Translations under genes and position numbers: made by a program
NCBI GenBank assembly: GCA_040882565.1
Contig: JBBEAZ010000024.1
Span: 124,001 to 188,000 of the forward strand
Direction of reading: 5' to 3'
From: CF-162 sp040882565
GTDB lineage: Bacteria > Chloroflexota > Dehalococcoidia > SM23-28-2 > RBG-16-64-32
DNA length: 64,000 bases
Part shown: positions 24,611 through 32,864 of the stretch, piece by piece
Position numbering within the stretch: the stretch's first letter is position 1
How the letters are laid out: every line of letters starts with the position of its first letter
Notes under the pieces: model-generated
What the model saw: only the letters and a program-made list of their open reading frames with translations
What the model was told of the DNA's origin: nothing
Databases searched by the model: none

Positions 24611-26140
24611 CTAGAAATCTTCGTCCAGTTCCGCTTCGTCCACGTCAGCCTCGTTCTCCACGAACAAGGCGAACACGCGATCGAATGAGTCGCGGCTGAG
24701 AACCGGCTTAGCGCCGTCGAAACTCGCGCTCTCGATCAGGATCTCCACGAGGTCGCGGGCGTAGCTCGCCCTGGGCTGCAGGCCGGGCTCGTCGTAAATC
24801 TTGCGCACCGCGTGCTCGATCGCGTCATCTTCCACCGGAACGTGCTTCGTGCGGCACTCGCGGCGCATGATCTCCCCGAAGTTGGCCTCGTCCGGATTGG
24901 GCATTCGCACCTTGTAGAGAATACGCCGGAGCAGCGAGTCGTCGGCGACGTCGCGGACCCGCGCGTTCGTGCCGAACAACAGCTGCAAGCGGAACGGCAC
25001 CGTCAGTTTCTCGCCGGTGGCGAGGCTGAGCGAGTCCCAGCCGCGCTCCAGCGGGATCAGCCAGCGTGTGAGCAGGTCGGTCGTCGTTACGCGCTGCCGG
25101 CCGAAGTCGTCGACGATCAACGCGCCGTTCTGCGCCTTGATGTGCGCCGGCGCCTGGTAGAACTTTGACTGCGGGTCGTAGCCCAGGTCGAGGGCGTCGC
25201 GGTCCATCTCCGCGCCGAGTATGATAGCCGGCCGCTTCACCTTGACCCAGCGCCTGTCCAGAAGCGAGTCGTCCTTGAACGAGCTTGAGTCCTCGTTCTG
25301 GTCCGGCGTCTCAAGCGGCTGGTGGATCGACGCGTCGAACACGCGGATCACCTGCCCGTAGGCGTAGATCGCGTAGGGCATCACGGAGTGGCCTTCCAGT
25401 GCCTTCGCAAAGCGTTCGAGGACGACGGTCTTCCCGTTGCCCGATGGCCCGTAAAGCAGCGTCGTCTTCCCCGAATACAGCGCCCGCGCTGTCGCGTCCG
25501 ACACCTCACTTGTCAGGACCAGGTCCTTGAGTGCTTCTGTGATCTCGTTGCGGCTGACGGCCGGCTTCTCTTCGAGCAGCTTCGTCATCACCCGCGTGTA
25601 TTGTTCGGCCGTCACCGGTGCCGGACCCGCGTACCGCGTGCGCTCCAGCGCTTCCGCTACCCGCGTCTGTCCGCGCTCCGAAAGGCGGTAGCGGTAGTTG
25701 CCGGTGTAGAGGTCAGACTGGCTCAGGATGTCCACCAGCCGCTCTTCCTGAAGCGCCTGCAGAATCTGTCCCACGATCTCCGTGTGCAGGCCCAGGCGCT
25801 TCGAGAGCTGCGCCAATGAAGGCGTGCCCGAGTAGTGCATGATCTTCATCGTCAGGTCCGTCAGGAACGCCTTCGAAAGACCAACCTCAGTGAACGTCCG
25901 TGGCGCGTTGGGGATCAGACCTTCATCCGCCGGGTCGTCTTTGTCCGCGACCGTGGCCATCGTCCGCGAGATGAACTGCGACATGGAATCGCTGTGTTGC
26001 TCCTCCGGCGCTGCCGACCCCTCGCGGGCGAAGAGCGACGGCACGTAGCCGCCATTCATCACGCCGCCGGGCGGTCCGCCTGGGGCGGACTCGCCTGCGA
26101 CGTCCGGTTCATCGTCTCGGAACACTGGTTCGGTCTCCAT
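24611..26140 (-). CDS. AAA-type ATPase with N-terminal winged-helix-like region
   Basis: A 509-residue cytosolic protein. Residues about 85-170 look like a winged-helix/dissociation domain (SLAQLSKRLGLHTEIVGQIL), followed by Walker A GPSGNGKT at 231-238, Walker B LIVDDF at 341-346, and an arginine-bearing sensor region (LLRRILYKVRMPNPDEANF). The C-terminus is acidic. It resembles predicted ATPases with chaperone activity found in many Chloroflexota and proteobacteria, whose targets are mostly unknown. It is divergent from rex, so the Rex-type operator in between could affect both. Confidence 0.8.
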   Translation of the reverse strand: METEPVFRDDEPDVAGESAPGGPPGGVMNGGYVPSLFAREGSAAPEEQHSDSMSQFISRTMATVADKDDPADEGLIPNAPRTFTEVGLSKAFLTDLTMKIMHYSGTPSLAQLSKRLGLHTEIVGQILQALQEERLVDILSQSDLYTGNYRYRLSERGQTRVAEALERTRYAGPAPVTAEQYTRVMTKLLEEKPAVSRNEITEALKDLVLTSEVSDATARALYSGKTTLLYGPSGNGKTVVLERFAKALEGHSVMPYAIYAYGQVIRVFDASIHQPLETPDQNEDSSSFKDDSLLDRRWVKVKRPAIILGAEMDRDALDLGYDPQSKFYQAPAHIKAQNGALIVDDFGRQRVTTTDLLTRWLIPLERGWDSLSLATGEKLTVPFRLQLLFGTNARVRDVADDSLLRRILYKVRMPNPDEANFGEIMRRECRTKHVPVEDDAIEHAVRKIYDEPGLQPRASYARDLVEILIESASFDGAKPVLSRDSFDRVFALFVENEADVDEAELDEDF

Positions 26141-26259
26141 CGCTACCTCGCGGTCTTTCTCGTATGCATGCTCACCCCGCGCAATGCGGGCCTACACGTA
26201 AGACGCTGTACGCGAGCCGCTGTTACCTCAACCTGAACCGTGAAGCGTGGTCAACAGGT

Positions 26260-26277
26260 TTGTAATTTTCGGCACAA
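26260..26277 (+). promoter_or_regulatory. Rex-type operator upstream of rex
   Basis: TTGTAATTTTCGGCACAA matches the Rex operator form TTGTG-8 nt-CACAA with one mismatch. It ends 4 bp before the -35 box of rex, so autoregulation by Rex is likely. Confidence 0.6.
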
Positions 26278-26281
26278 ACTA

Positions 26282-26311
26282 TTGACCTTAAAACACGTCG
26301 GGCGCTATAAC
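26282..26311 (+). promoter_or_regulatory. rex promoter, TTGACC-18 nt-TATAAC
   Basis: -35 TTGACC at 26282-26287 and -10 TATAAC at 26306-26311 with an 18-nt spacer. It would give a leader of about 50 nt, with AGGA 7 nt before the ATG. Confidence 0.6.
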
Positions 26312-26367
26312 TAATCCAAGTCATCATTCGCCATTGAAAACATCAATAGGCAACATAGGACGTAGTT

Positions 26368-27000
26368 ATGGAAATACCGCCAGTCGTCATCGACCGCTTG
26401 CCACTCTACGCGCGCGCCCTCGCCGCCCTCGAGTCCCTGGGACGCGAAGTCGTCAGCTCCCAGGAACTGGGACAGCAGCTCAACGTCACGCCCGCCCAGA
26501 TCCGCAAGGACCTCAGCTATTTCGGGCGTTTCGGCAAGCAAGGCCGCGGCTACAACGTCCGTAAGCTGCTGGAAGAGCTGCGCAGCATCCTCGGGCTCAA
26601 CCGCCAGTGGCGCATGGCGCTCGTCGGCACCGGCCGCCTCGGCCGCGCGATCCTCGGCTACGAGGGCTTCGCGCCGCAGGGCTTCCGCATCGTCGAGACG
26701 TTCGACTCGGACCCTCAGTGGATCGGCAAGGCGGTCAACGGCCTGACCATCGCCAGCACCGACGACCTCGAGACGATCCTCGGTGGGGATCCCGTTGACA
26801 TCGGCATCGTCGCCGTCCCCGCCGAGACCGCCCAGCAAGTGATCGACCGCCTCGTGCGCTGCGGCGTCCAGGCGATCCTCAACTACGCCCCCATCGCCGC
26901 CCACGTCCCGCCCAACGTCCACATCAAGCGCATCGACCCGGTGCTGGCGCTCCAGGGGATGACGTACTACCTCAAGGCGGACGCAGCTTCGCCCAAGTAA
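26368..27000 (+). CDS. rex: Redox-sensing transcriptional repressor Rex
   Basis: A 210-residue Rex. The winged helix spans residues about 8-75 (SSQELGQQLNVTPAQIRKDL, YFGRFGKQGRGYNV) and the NAD(H)-binding Rossmann fold starts at GTGRLGRA (87-94), ending with the swapped helix near LALQGMTYYL. Rex senses the NADH/NAD+ ratio and represses respiratory and fermentative genes when NADH is low. A Rex-type operator and a promoter lie directly upstream. No target operon is obvious nearby, but the ATP synthase operon and etfBA in this window would be natural ones to check. Confidence 0.96.
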   Translation: MEIPPVVIDRLPLYARALAALESLGREVVSSQELGQQLNVTPAQIRKDLSYFGRFGKQGRGYNVRKLLEELRSILGLNRQWRMALVGTGRLGRAILGYEGFAPQGFRIVETFDSDPQWIGKAVNGLTIASTDDLETILGGDPVDIGIVAVPAETAQQVIDRLVRCGVQAILNYAPIAAHVPPNVHIKRIDPVLALQGMTYYLKADAASPK

Positions 27001-27148
27001 GCGCACGGCGAACGCTCCCCGCGCCCTCCGGTGGCTGTCCGCGCGCAAAATAGCGGAACCAAAGGGCCGACTTAACCGTTTGATGGCTAGAAGTAGCCAT
27101 TGACTTCCTCCAAAGCAGGACTACGATACAGCCAAACCGAAGGGTATC

Positions 27149-27799
27149 TTGAGTGGATCCCTCGATCACGTAACAACGATCCGCGGCCGCTTTGTCGAAT
27201 TGCGGCCGATCAGCCGCGAGGACTATCCCACCTTATTCCGCTGGCGCTCGAGCTTCAGCACGATCCACGCCCTTAACTTCCGGCGCAGTGTTTCCACGTA
27301 CGAGGAGTTTGTCCGCGAGTTGGAACAGATGCTCCCGAACGTGATCCTTCTCCTGATCCGCGATCGCAAGACCGCCGCGCCAATTGGTTACACCCTCGGT
27401 TACAACATTCAGCCTTGGGACCGATACATGGGCGGCTCGATCTTCATCGAGCCGGGCCGCCGAATGCGCGTCTACGGCGGCGAAGCGCTTGTTCACTCCA
27501 TCGATTTCTTTTTCTCCCTCTTCCCCATCAACAAGATCGTGGTTGAGCCATACGAATTCGCGACGACGCTCCGCGCGATGCTGGAAAGAATGGGCTTCGA
27601 GGAGTGCGGCGTCTACACCGACCATTACTGGCACGACGGCAAAAGTTGGGCGCTCCACGTCATGGCGCTGCACCGGGAGCGGTGGGGGATAGAGCGAGAG
27701 AGGTACTTGAGTCTGATCGATACGGAAAACTTCCTCTCCAGTCATGACGAAAACGGCGCCCGTGGAGATGATCAGATCGGAAGTGAGGTCGCTATATGA
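27149..27799 (+). CDS. GNAT-family N-acetyltransferase
   Basis: A 216-residue protein starting at TTG after the ribosome site CCGAAGGG. The GNAT fold is shown by GRFVELRPISREDYPTLFRW, the strand IGYTLGYNIQP, a GGEALVHSIDFFF segment in the acetyl-CoA region and ATTLRAMLERMGFEECGVY near the C-terminus, as in ribosomal-protein or amino-acid acetyltransferases. The acceptor is unknown. The next gene overlaps its stop (ATGATG). Confidence 0.88.
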   Translation: MSGSLDHVTTIRGRFVELRPISREDYPTLFRWRSSFSTIHALNFRRSVSTYEEFVRELEQMLPNVILLLIRDRKTAAPIGYTLGYNIQPWDRYMGGSIFIEPGRRMRVYGGEALVHSIDFFFSLFPINKIVVEPYEFATTLRAMLERMGFEECGVYTDHYWHDGKSWALHVMALHRERWGIERERYLSLIDTENFLSSHDENGARGDDQIGSEVAI

Positions 27800-28440
27800 T
27801 GAAGCAAGGGCTGGTCTTGGTCGGCGGAACCGCAGCGGTTGCCCTCCTGATCTTCCTAATCCTGACGGTGGGTGGAGTCGACTTGCGTGAAGAGGGAACC
27901 GCGCAGGAGTCGGGGGGATTCACCGGGGACTTACTAATTTGGAGTGGACGCCAGGAACTCGCAGTGTGCGTTGAGGTCGCTGGATCCGCGAAGAATGAAC
28001 AACAGGTCGTCGCAAGCGAGGCCGTCGAATCCGTATCGCCAGCCTTGCTGATTGTGAGCCAGGACGAGGCATTCACGGCCTCCGAGCGACTTCAGACGGC
28101 GGCCAGTTCGGTCGTCGTCGAAGCAGAGTGCCCTGGAGATGCCCAACTCGATTGTCCAGCGTATCCGTACGACCCGCCAATATTGTGCCCGGACGGCTAC
28201 GAGATAGTGAAGGAGCCAAGTAAGTACCGGGTCTTCGTCTACGTGGTTTCCGATGCAGATCTAGAGCAGATCCTTGGCGGCGCGACTCAGCGTCGGGGTG
28301 GCGGAGAACACTTGTGCAGCGGAGACAGTTGCTCGGAAGTCACGTCGGCGGTGTATGTGAGCGTTAACGAATTGAACGACACCCAAGTACTGGCTGGCAT
28401 ACTCCGTGAGGGACTTGGGTTTGGCGGTCACAGGGAGTGA
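27796..28440 (+). CDS. Exported protein of unknown function, cysteine-rich
   Basis: A 214-residue protein with an N-terminal membrane helix (GLVLVGGTAAVALLIFLILT). The exposed part has an SAF-like stretch (SVSPALLIVSQDEAFTASER) and six cysteines, including CPGDAQLDCPAYPYDPPILC, which could pair outside the cell. The central part resembles SAF/RcpC pilus-assembly proteins, which would fit an export role, but the match is weak. It overlaps the genes on both sides, so it is coupled to the GNAT and the protease gene. Base composition is less GC-rich than the flanks. Confidence 0.65.
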   Translation: MMKQGLVLVGGTAAVALLIFLILTVGGVDLREEGTAQESGGFTGDLLIWSGRQELAVCVEVAGSAKNEQQVVASEAVESVSPALLIVSQDEAFTASERLQTAASSVVVEAECPGDAQLDCPAYPYDPPILCPDGYEIVKEPSKYRVFVYVVSDADLEQILGGATQRRGGGEHLCSGDSCSEVTSAVYVSVNELNDTQVLAGILREGLGFGGHRE

Positions 28441-29300
28441 CGCCACGGGAAACCTCCCACCAATGGCGCATCGTGCGCGTGGCTTTAAGCGCGGCCGTCG
28501 GTACCACGCTTGCTTTGGCAGCCCGGCTCGCGACCTCTGAACCCGGGAAAGCCAGTCACCCCTACTGGTTTCCAATCCAAGATCCTGGGCACATAGAGTC
28601 CATCAACTTTTCCGACATACCGGAAGCGGTCTGCGTCGATATCCAGACACAGCCGGCCATTGACTATCAGACCGCGTGGTACAGGATTGGGGATGCCCTC
28701 TACTACGCTGTACCTGACGGCGAGGATAGCTGGGACGGGCTTAACAACGACAAAATCAACTTCACATTTGCCCACCATAAAGAATATGAGATGCTCGGGC
28801 AGGGCTGCTTCGCCCCCCCGCCGGCCGACCCCTTGGTTTGGGAGATCCGAATCGCCGTTAAGGATGACGTGACGAGCAACTGCAACGGAAACTCTCGGGG
28901 ATGCGCGTTTCGGAACGGCCCCATGTACGGGGACCCGTCGACTTCTGGGCACTCCTATGGCGAATACCAGAACAGTCAAATCTACATCGCGACAGGCGAG
29001 CTTCTAAGTGACTCCTACCTCTTCATAATAAATCATGAGGTCGGTCACGCGCTTGGTCTGGCCGACGGCGGGCCCGACGCGCCCGATGAACAGAACGCGA
29101 ATGGTACTCAAATTCCCTTGCCATCCCAAACACAGAATCCATTGTCCTGCTCACCAATTAGTATCATGCATGTCTACGGTTGCGATGAGACGGACTGGCC
29201 GTCCGCAGTTGACAGGGCGGCCCTCGAGTTTCACATTCCCAACGGGCAACCGGCCGGCGGTGGGGGCAGTGGAGCCACCGCCAACAAGGGGTTCTTCTAG
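28437..29300 (+). CDS. Secreted metzincin-type zinc protease
   Basis: A 287-residue protein starting at GTG inside the previous stop. After a signal-like segment (VALSAAVGTTLALAARLA), the catalytic motif HEVGHALGLAD (His200, Glu201, His204, Asp210) fits the metzincin pattern HExxHxxGxxH/D, and SIMHVYG lies where the Met-turn is expected. This is typical of matrixin-like or archaemetzincin-like exoproteases. A Gly-rich tail follows. The target is unknown. The gene lies 4 bp before the dockerin/cohesin-like exoprotein, a possible substrate or partner. Confidence 0.85.
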   Translation: MTPRETSHQWRIVRVALSAAVGTTLALAARLATSEPGKASHPYWFPIQDPGHIESINFSDIPEAVCVDIQTQPAIDYQTAWYRIGDALYYAVPDGEDSWDGLNNDKINFTFAHHKEYEMLGQGCFAPPPADPLVWEIRIAVKDDVTSNCNGNSRGCAFRNGPMYGDPSTSGHSYGEYQNSQIYIATGELLSDSYLFIINHEVGHALGLADGGPDAPDEQNANGTQIPLPSQTQNPLSCSPISIMHVYGCDETDWPSAVDRAALEFHIPNGQPAGGGGSGATANKGFF

Positions 29301-29304
29301 ATAC

Positions 29305-31569
29305 ATGAGAGTATTGATCGGCGCCCTCGCCGTAGTTGCCGCTCTTGCCGCTCTTACGCTAATCACGTATCGCGAAGCCTTCGCCGCAGGCACATATGGG
29401 CCTACTCTAACCGTCGAACACTGCAACGGCCTCGCTGCCAACTTCCCCGCGAGCGGGACCTCAACTGATCCCGACCTTGCCGGCAACCCATCGTGCACCA
29501 CCGGTGCCACTCCGCTTGCGTTGAACACCGCAACAAACTTGACGTTCAAGCAAGCGGTGCCCATTGGCCACATGAATCCTGGCACGGCTCTGTTCGTGAC
29601 CGGGCCCGGTGACGATTACGTGGCGCCGGACGCATCAATTGCGAACGGAACCAAGGCTGGTGGCGTGACGGCCACCATGACCATCAGCGTGGCAAATGGC
29701 GCGTGCTCGACAGCGATCAACGTAGATTACATCCTCTACGAATCAACGACCAGCAACTCTGTGCTCATCGATCCGTTGGACCCAGGCACCGCCGACCACC
29801 TCTCGAACCTCGCCACGGATTCCGGCTTGGATGGATTCGCCGACTACAATTCGCCATTCCGCAACTCCAACCCGAGCTTTTACCCTCCCATCTTTGACCC
29901 CGATTTGGACGCCTTACTGGGGATCAACGGCCCAGTTGCGCCCTTGCTACCAATCGCACGTTATACGGGCATGTCGCGTGTCATTCCTACCGGGTCCGGG
30001 GAGTGGTCGATGCTTTCTGTTTTCGTCTTCAACAGCAGCGCTCTCGCCCCGTTCGCCGCCTATGAACACAATATTCCTCATTCATTCTCCCGTCTTGGCC
30101 GTTCGCCGGCCGACGGGCGTGTCTACTTCGCGGTTTTTGACGATCCGCTCGAAGCAGCTTATGGGCAGTCGAGGCTCCTCGAGACGTGCAGTCCGCTTAC
30201 CACCACAGCGATGCTTCTCGGCACCCTACCGAATGCCGAGGTGCGCGCGCGAACGCCAACGACTTCAGGGACGCGTGCGTATAGCGCGTGGAGCTACAGC
30301 GCCCGCAACGCCGACAGCGACACGCTGGACAATTGGCTCGACAGTTGCCCGCTAGTCGCCAACGCCGGTACCGACGCAGACAACGATGGCATCGACGGCG
30401 CGTGCGATCCCACACCTTCCGTCAACACCGGCTTCGGCGACCACGACGGCGACGGCTTCAACAACCGCGAAGACAATTGCCCGCTAGAGGCCAACTGGCC
30501 GCAGTCCTCGGAGCGCGAGGGCGAGATGTACTACATCACCACCGCCCCGGACGGCGGCCCCCGCGGCGACGGCATCGGCAACCACTGCGACCCGCACCAG
30601 TTCAACGGTTACTCGGAGGGCGATTTCATCGAAAGCTACGTCATGGTGCCCAAGTGCTTCGGCGGCACAGACGGGGACGGAGATCGCTACTGCTCTACGC
30701 AGGACCTCAACGACAGCAGCGCCTCGACGCCCGGCTACACGCTGAACAGGGGCCCCGACACGGACGGCCTGCCCATCGGCGATGGTCATGGCTCAAACCT
30801 GGAGAAGTACGTCGGCACCGATCCGCTCAAGGCTTGCAACAAGACCACGGCAACTGATGATGAATCAGCGGGCGCGGACGCCTGGCCGGTGGATCTCAAC
30901 GACTCAGGGCACGTCAACATTACAGACATACTCGGGATGAAGCCGTTTATCGGTTCGGCGGTGCCGCCGAACCAGCGCTATGACATTGTCCCGAGCAAGA
31001 CCATCAACATTCAGGACGTGCTCGCGATAAAGCCTTCAATCGGCTTGACGTGCGGGATTACAACCAGGATCGATGCTGAAATTGCCTACGAGATTGCGAA
31101 CGCAGCAACGTTGATCGGCTCCCCCGAGACGTGCACGGAGATGAACGTTGGCAACAGCATCCAAATTGATATCACAGCGAGCGCGATTCCGGCCTATACC
31201 GGTGGCCAAAACGGCCTCACCGGCTTCGAGTTCACGTTCAAGTACATCAGCAGCAAAATCAAAGTCACCGCGCTCGACGTCGACCTGCTTCTCAAGGCGA
31301 ACCTGAACTCCAGTCTGCTCAGCATCGGCGACGCTCCGCCGAATACTGACGGCACGTTCTTCGTCTCAGTGGGCGATATTGGCACTGGGCAGCCGGAACA
31401 GGGCGCCGGCGTATTGGCCCGCATCACCGTCGAGGCGCTGGCCTCAGGCACTACAGCGGTGGAACTCACCAACATGGTCCTGACCGGAAGGACGGTGGGC
31501 GGCGGCGACTTCGAATACCCGGCGCGGGCCGTCAACGCGAACCTGGCCATCGGCACCACCTGCCCCTAG
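29305..31569 (+). CDS. Large secreted protein with thrombospondin-3-like, dockerin-like and cohesin-like segments
   Basis: A 754-residue protein. A signal peptide (VLIGALAVVAALAALTLITY) is followed by a region of about 300 residues that is not recognised. Next come Asp-rich calcium loops (TDADNDGIDGACD, DHDGDGFNNREDNCP) of the thrombospondin type 3 kind. A dockerin-like pair follows (HVNITDILGMKPFIG and INIQDVLAIKPSIG). The last 150 residues (IDITASAIPAYTGGQNGLTG to LARITVEALASG) look like a cohesin-like beta-sandwich. Having both module types in one chain suggests self-assembly or attachment at the surface. It closes the GNAT-protease gene run. Confidence 0.8.
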   Translation: MRVLIGALAVVAALAALTLITYREAFAAGTYGPTLTVEHCNGLAANFPASGTSTDPDLAGNPSCTTGATPLALNTATNLTFKQAVPIGHMNPGTALFVTGPGDDYVAPDASIANGTKAGGVTATMTISVANGACSTAINVDYILYESTTSNSVLIDPLDPGTADHLSNLATDSGLDGFADYNSPFRNSNPSFYPPIFDPDLDALLGINGPVAPLLPIARYTGMSRVIPTGSGEWSMLSVFVFNSSALAPFAAYEHNIPHSFSRLGRSPADGRVYFAVFDDPLEAAYGQSRLLETCSPLTTTAMLLGTLPNAEVRARTPTTSGTRAYSAWSYSARNADSDTLDNWLDSCPLVANAGTDADNDGIDGACDPTPSVNTGFGDHDGDGFNNREDNCPLEANWPQSSEREGEMYYITTAPDGGPRGDGIGNHCDPHQFNGYSEGDFIESYVMVPKCFGGTDGDGDRYCSTQDLNDSSASTPGYTLNRGPDTDGLPIGDGHGSNLEKYVGTDPLKACNKTTATDDESAGADAWPVDLNDSGHVNITDILGMKPFIGSAVPPNQRYDIVPSKTINIQDVLAIKPSIGLTCGITTRIDAEIAYEIANAATLIGSPETCTEMNVGNSIQIDITASAIPAYTGGQNGLTGFEFTFKYISSKIKVTALDVDLLLKANLNSSLLSIGDAPPNTDGTFFVSVGDIGTGQPEQGAGVLARITVEALASGTTAVELTNMVLTGRTVGGGDFEYPARAVNANLAIGTTCP

Positions 31570-31790
31570 CGCCATTTCCCCTTTAGGACTTCGCGCTCGA
31601 ACCCGCTACGCTATCCCCATGGCTATCAGCCTGGCTGTGTCACCCCGCCCGCGCGCTTGCCCGCTCGCCCGTCTGGGTCTGGGCCGCGCCGCTGCAGCCG
31701 AAGGTGCTCCGACCTCAAAACGAGGCGCAATCATCTTGAACCCAATCAAGAGTTTGGCGCCGCGTCAGACACGAAAAAGCGCTCCCCCAG

Positions 31791-31826
31791 AAAAAATCGA
31801 AAAACGCAATCAAGTTGTCTTGATTG
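31791..31826 (-). terminator. Rho-independent terminator of the atp-murA-mreB operon
   Basis: CAATCAAG and CTTGATTG pair around a 4-nt loop; on the minus strand the hairpin is followed by GCGTTTTTCGATTTTTT. It starts about 10 nt after the mreB stop. The rest of the 266-bp gap to the exoprotein gene holds no credible gene. Confidence 0.85.
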
Positions 31827-31835
31827 TCCCGACCG

Positions 31836-32864
31836 TCAGAACGAGACGAGCCATTCGCCCTCGGCGGGCTGAGCGCGCTTGATCAGCGGCAGGTAGTCCA
31901 GCGCGATCCCCGCGCCCATGGCCACGCACTCCATCGGGCTGTCCGCCACGTAGCACGGGATGCCGATCTCCTGCGTGATCAGCCGGTCGAGGTTGCGCAG
32001 CATCCCGGTACCCCCCGAGAGGACGATGCCCCGATCCACGACGTCCGAGGCCAGCTCCGGCGGGGTGCGCTCCAGGACGGACCGCGCCGCGCCGACGATC
32101 GACGCCAGCGGGTCCTGGATCGCCTGCGTCACATCGGTTGACGTTACGGTGATCGTGCGCGGCAGCCCGGTGATCTGGTCGCGGCCGCGCACCTGGTACG
32201 TGATCTCTTCGTCGAGCGGCAAGGCGCTGCCGATCGCGATCTTCAGCTCTTCCGCTGTCCGGTCGCCGACGACGAGGTTGTGGCGCCGCTTCACGTAGGC
32301 CGCGATCGCGTCGTCGAGCCGGTCCCCGGCCACGCGGACGCTTTCGCTGACAACGATCCCGTACATCGAGATCACGGCCGCTTCCGTGCGCCCGCCGCCG
32401 ATGTCTACGATCATGTGCCCCTGCGGCACGTGCACGGGTATCCGCGCGCCGATCGCTGCCGCCAGTGGTTCCGGGATCAGGTGCGCCGGCCGCCGCGCTC
32501 CCGCCGCTTCCGCGGCGTCCTGCACGGCGCGCTGCTCGACGCCTGTGACGCCCGCCGGCACGCAGATCATCACTTCCGGCTTCACGAACGAGACCCGGCC
32601 CAGCACCCGGCTGATGAAGTGGCGCAGCATCGCTTCTGTGGTCACGTAGTCTGCGATCACCCCTTCGCGCATCGGCCGGATCACCTGGATAGCGCCCGGC
32701 GTGCGGCCCAGCATCTCGCGCGCCTCAGTGCCCACGGCGACGATGCTGTTGTCACGCTGCGCCACGGCGACCACGGAAGGCTCGGCGATGACGATGCCGC
32801 GGCCCTTCACGTACACGAGTACGTTCGCAGTCCCCAGGTCAACGCCGATTCGTTTGCCGAACAT
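31836..32864 (-). CDS. mreB: Rod-shape-determining protein MreB
   Basis: A 342-residue actin-like ATPase. Phosphate motif 1 is GVDLGTANVLVYVKGRGIV, phosphate 2 is HMIVDIGGGRTEAAVIS, and the adenosine motif is GIVLSGGTGMLRNLD. MreB filaments guide wall synthesis in elongated cells. The ATG shares its first base with the end of murA, so both wall genes are co-translated as the tail of the ATP synthase operon. A terminator follows. Confidence 0.96.
   Translation of the reverse strand: MFGKRIGVDLGTANVLVYVKGRGIVIAEPSVVAVAQRDNSIVAVGTEAREMLGRTPGAIQVIRPMREGVIADYVTTEAMLRHFISRVLGRVSFVKPEVMICVPAGVTGVEQRAVQDAAEAAGARRPAHLIPEPLAAAIGARIPVHVPQGHMIVDIGGGRTEAAVISMYGIVVSESVRVAGDRLDDAIAAYVKRRHNLVVGDRTAEELKIAIGSALPLDEEITYQVRGRDQITGLPRTITVTSTDVTQAIQDPLASIVGAARSVLERTPPELASDVVDRGIVLSGGTGMLRNLDRLITQEIGIPCYVADSPMECVAMGAGIALDYLPLIKRAQPAEGEWLVSF

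Noticed and set aside
31619..31882. Small frames on the plus strand after the exoprotein gene
   Set aside because: They run through the mreB terminator in antisense and have no ribosome site or family.
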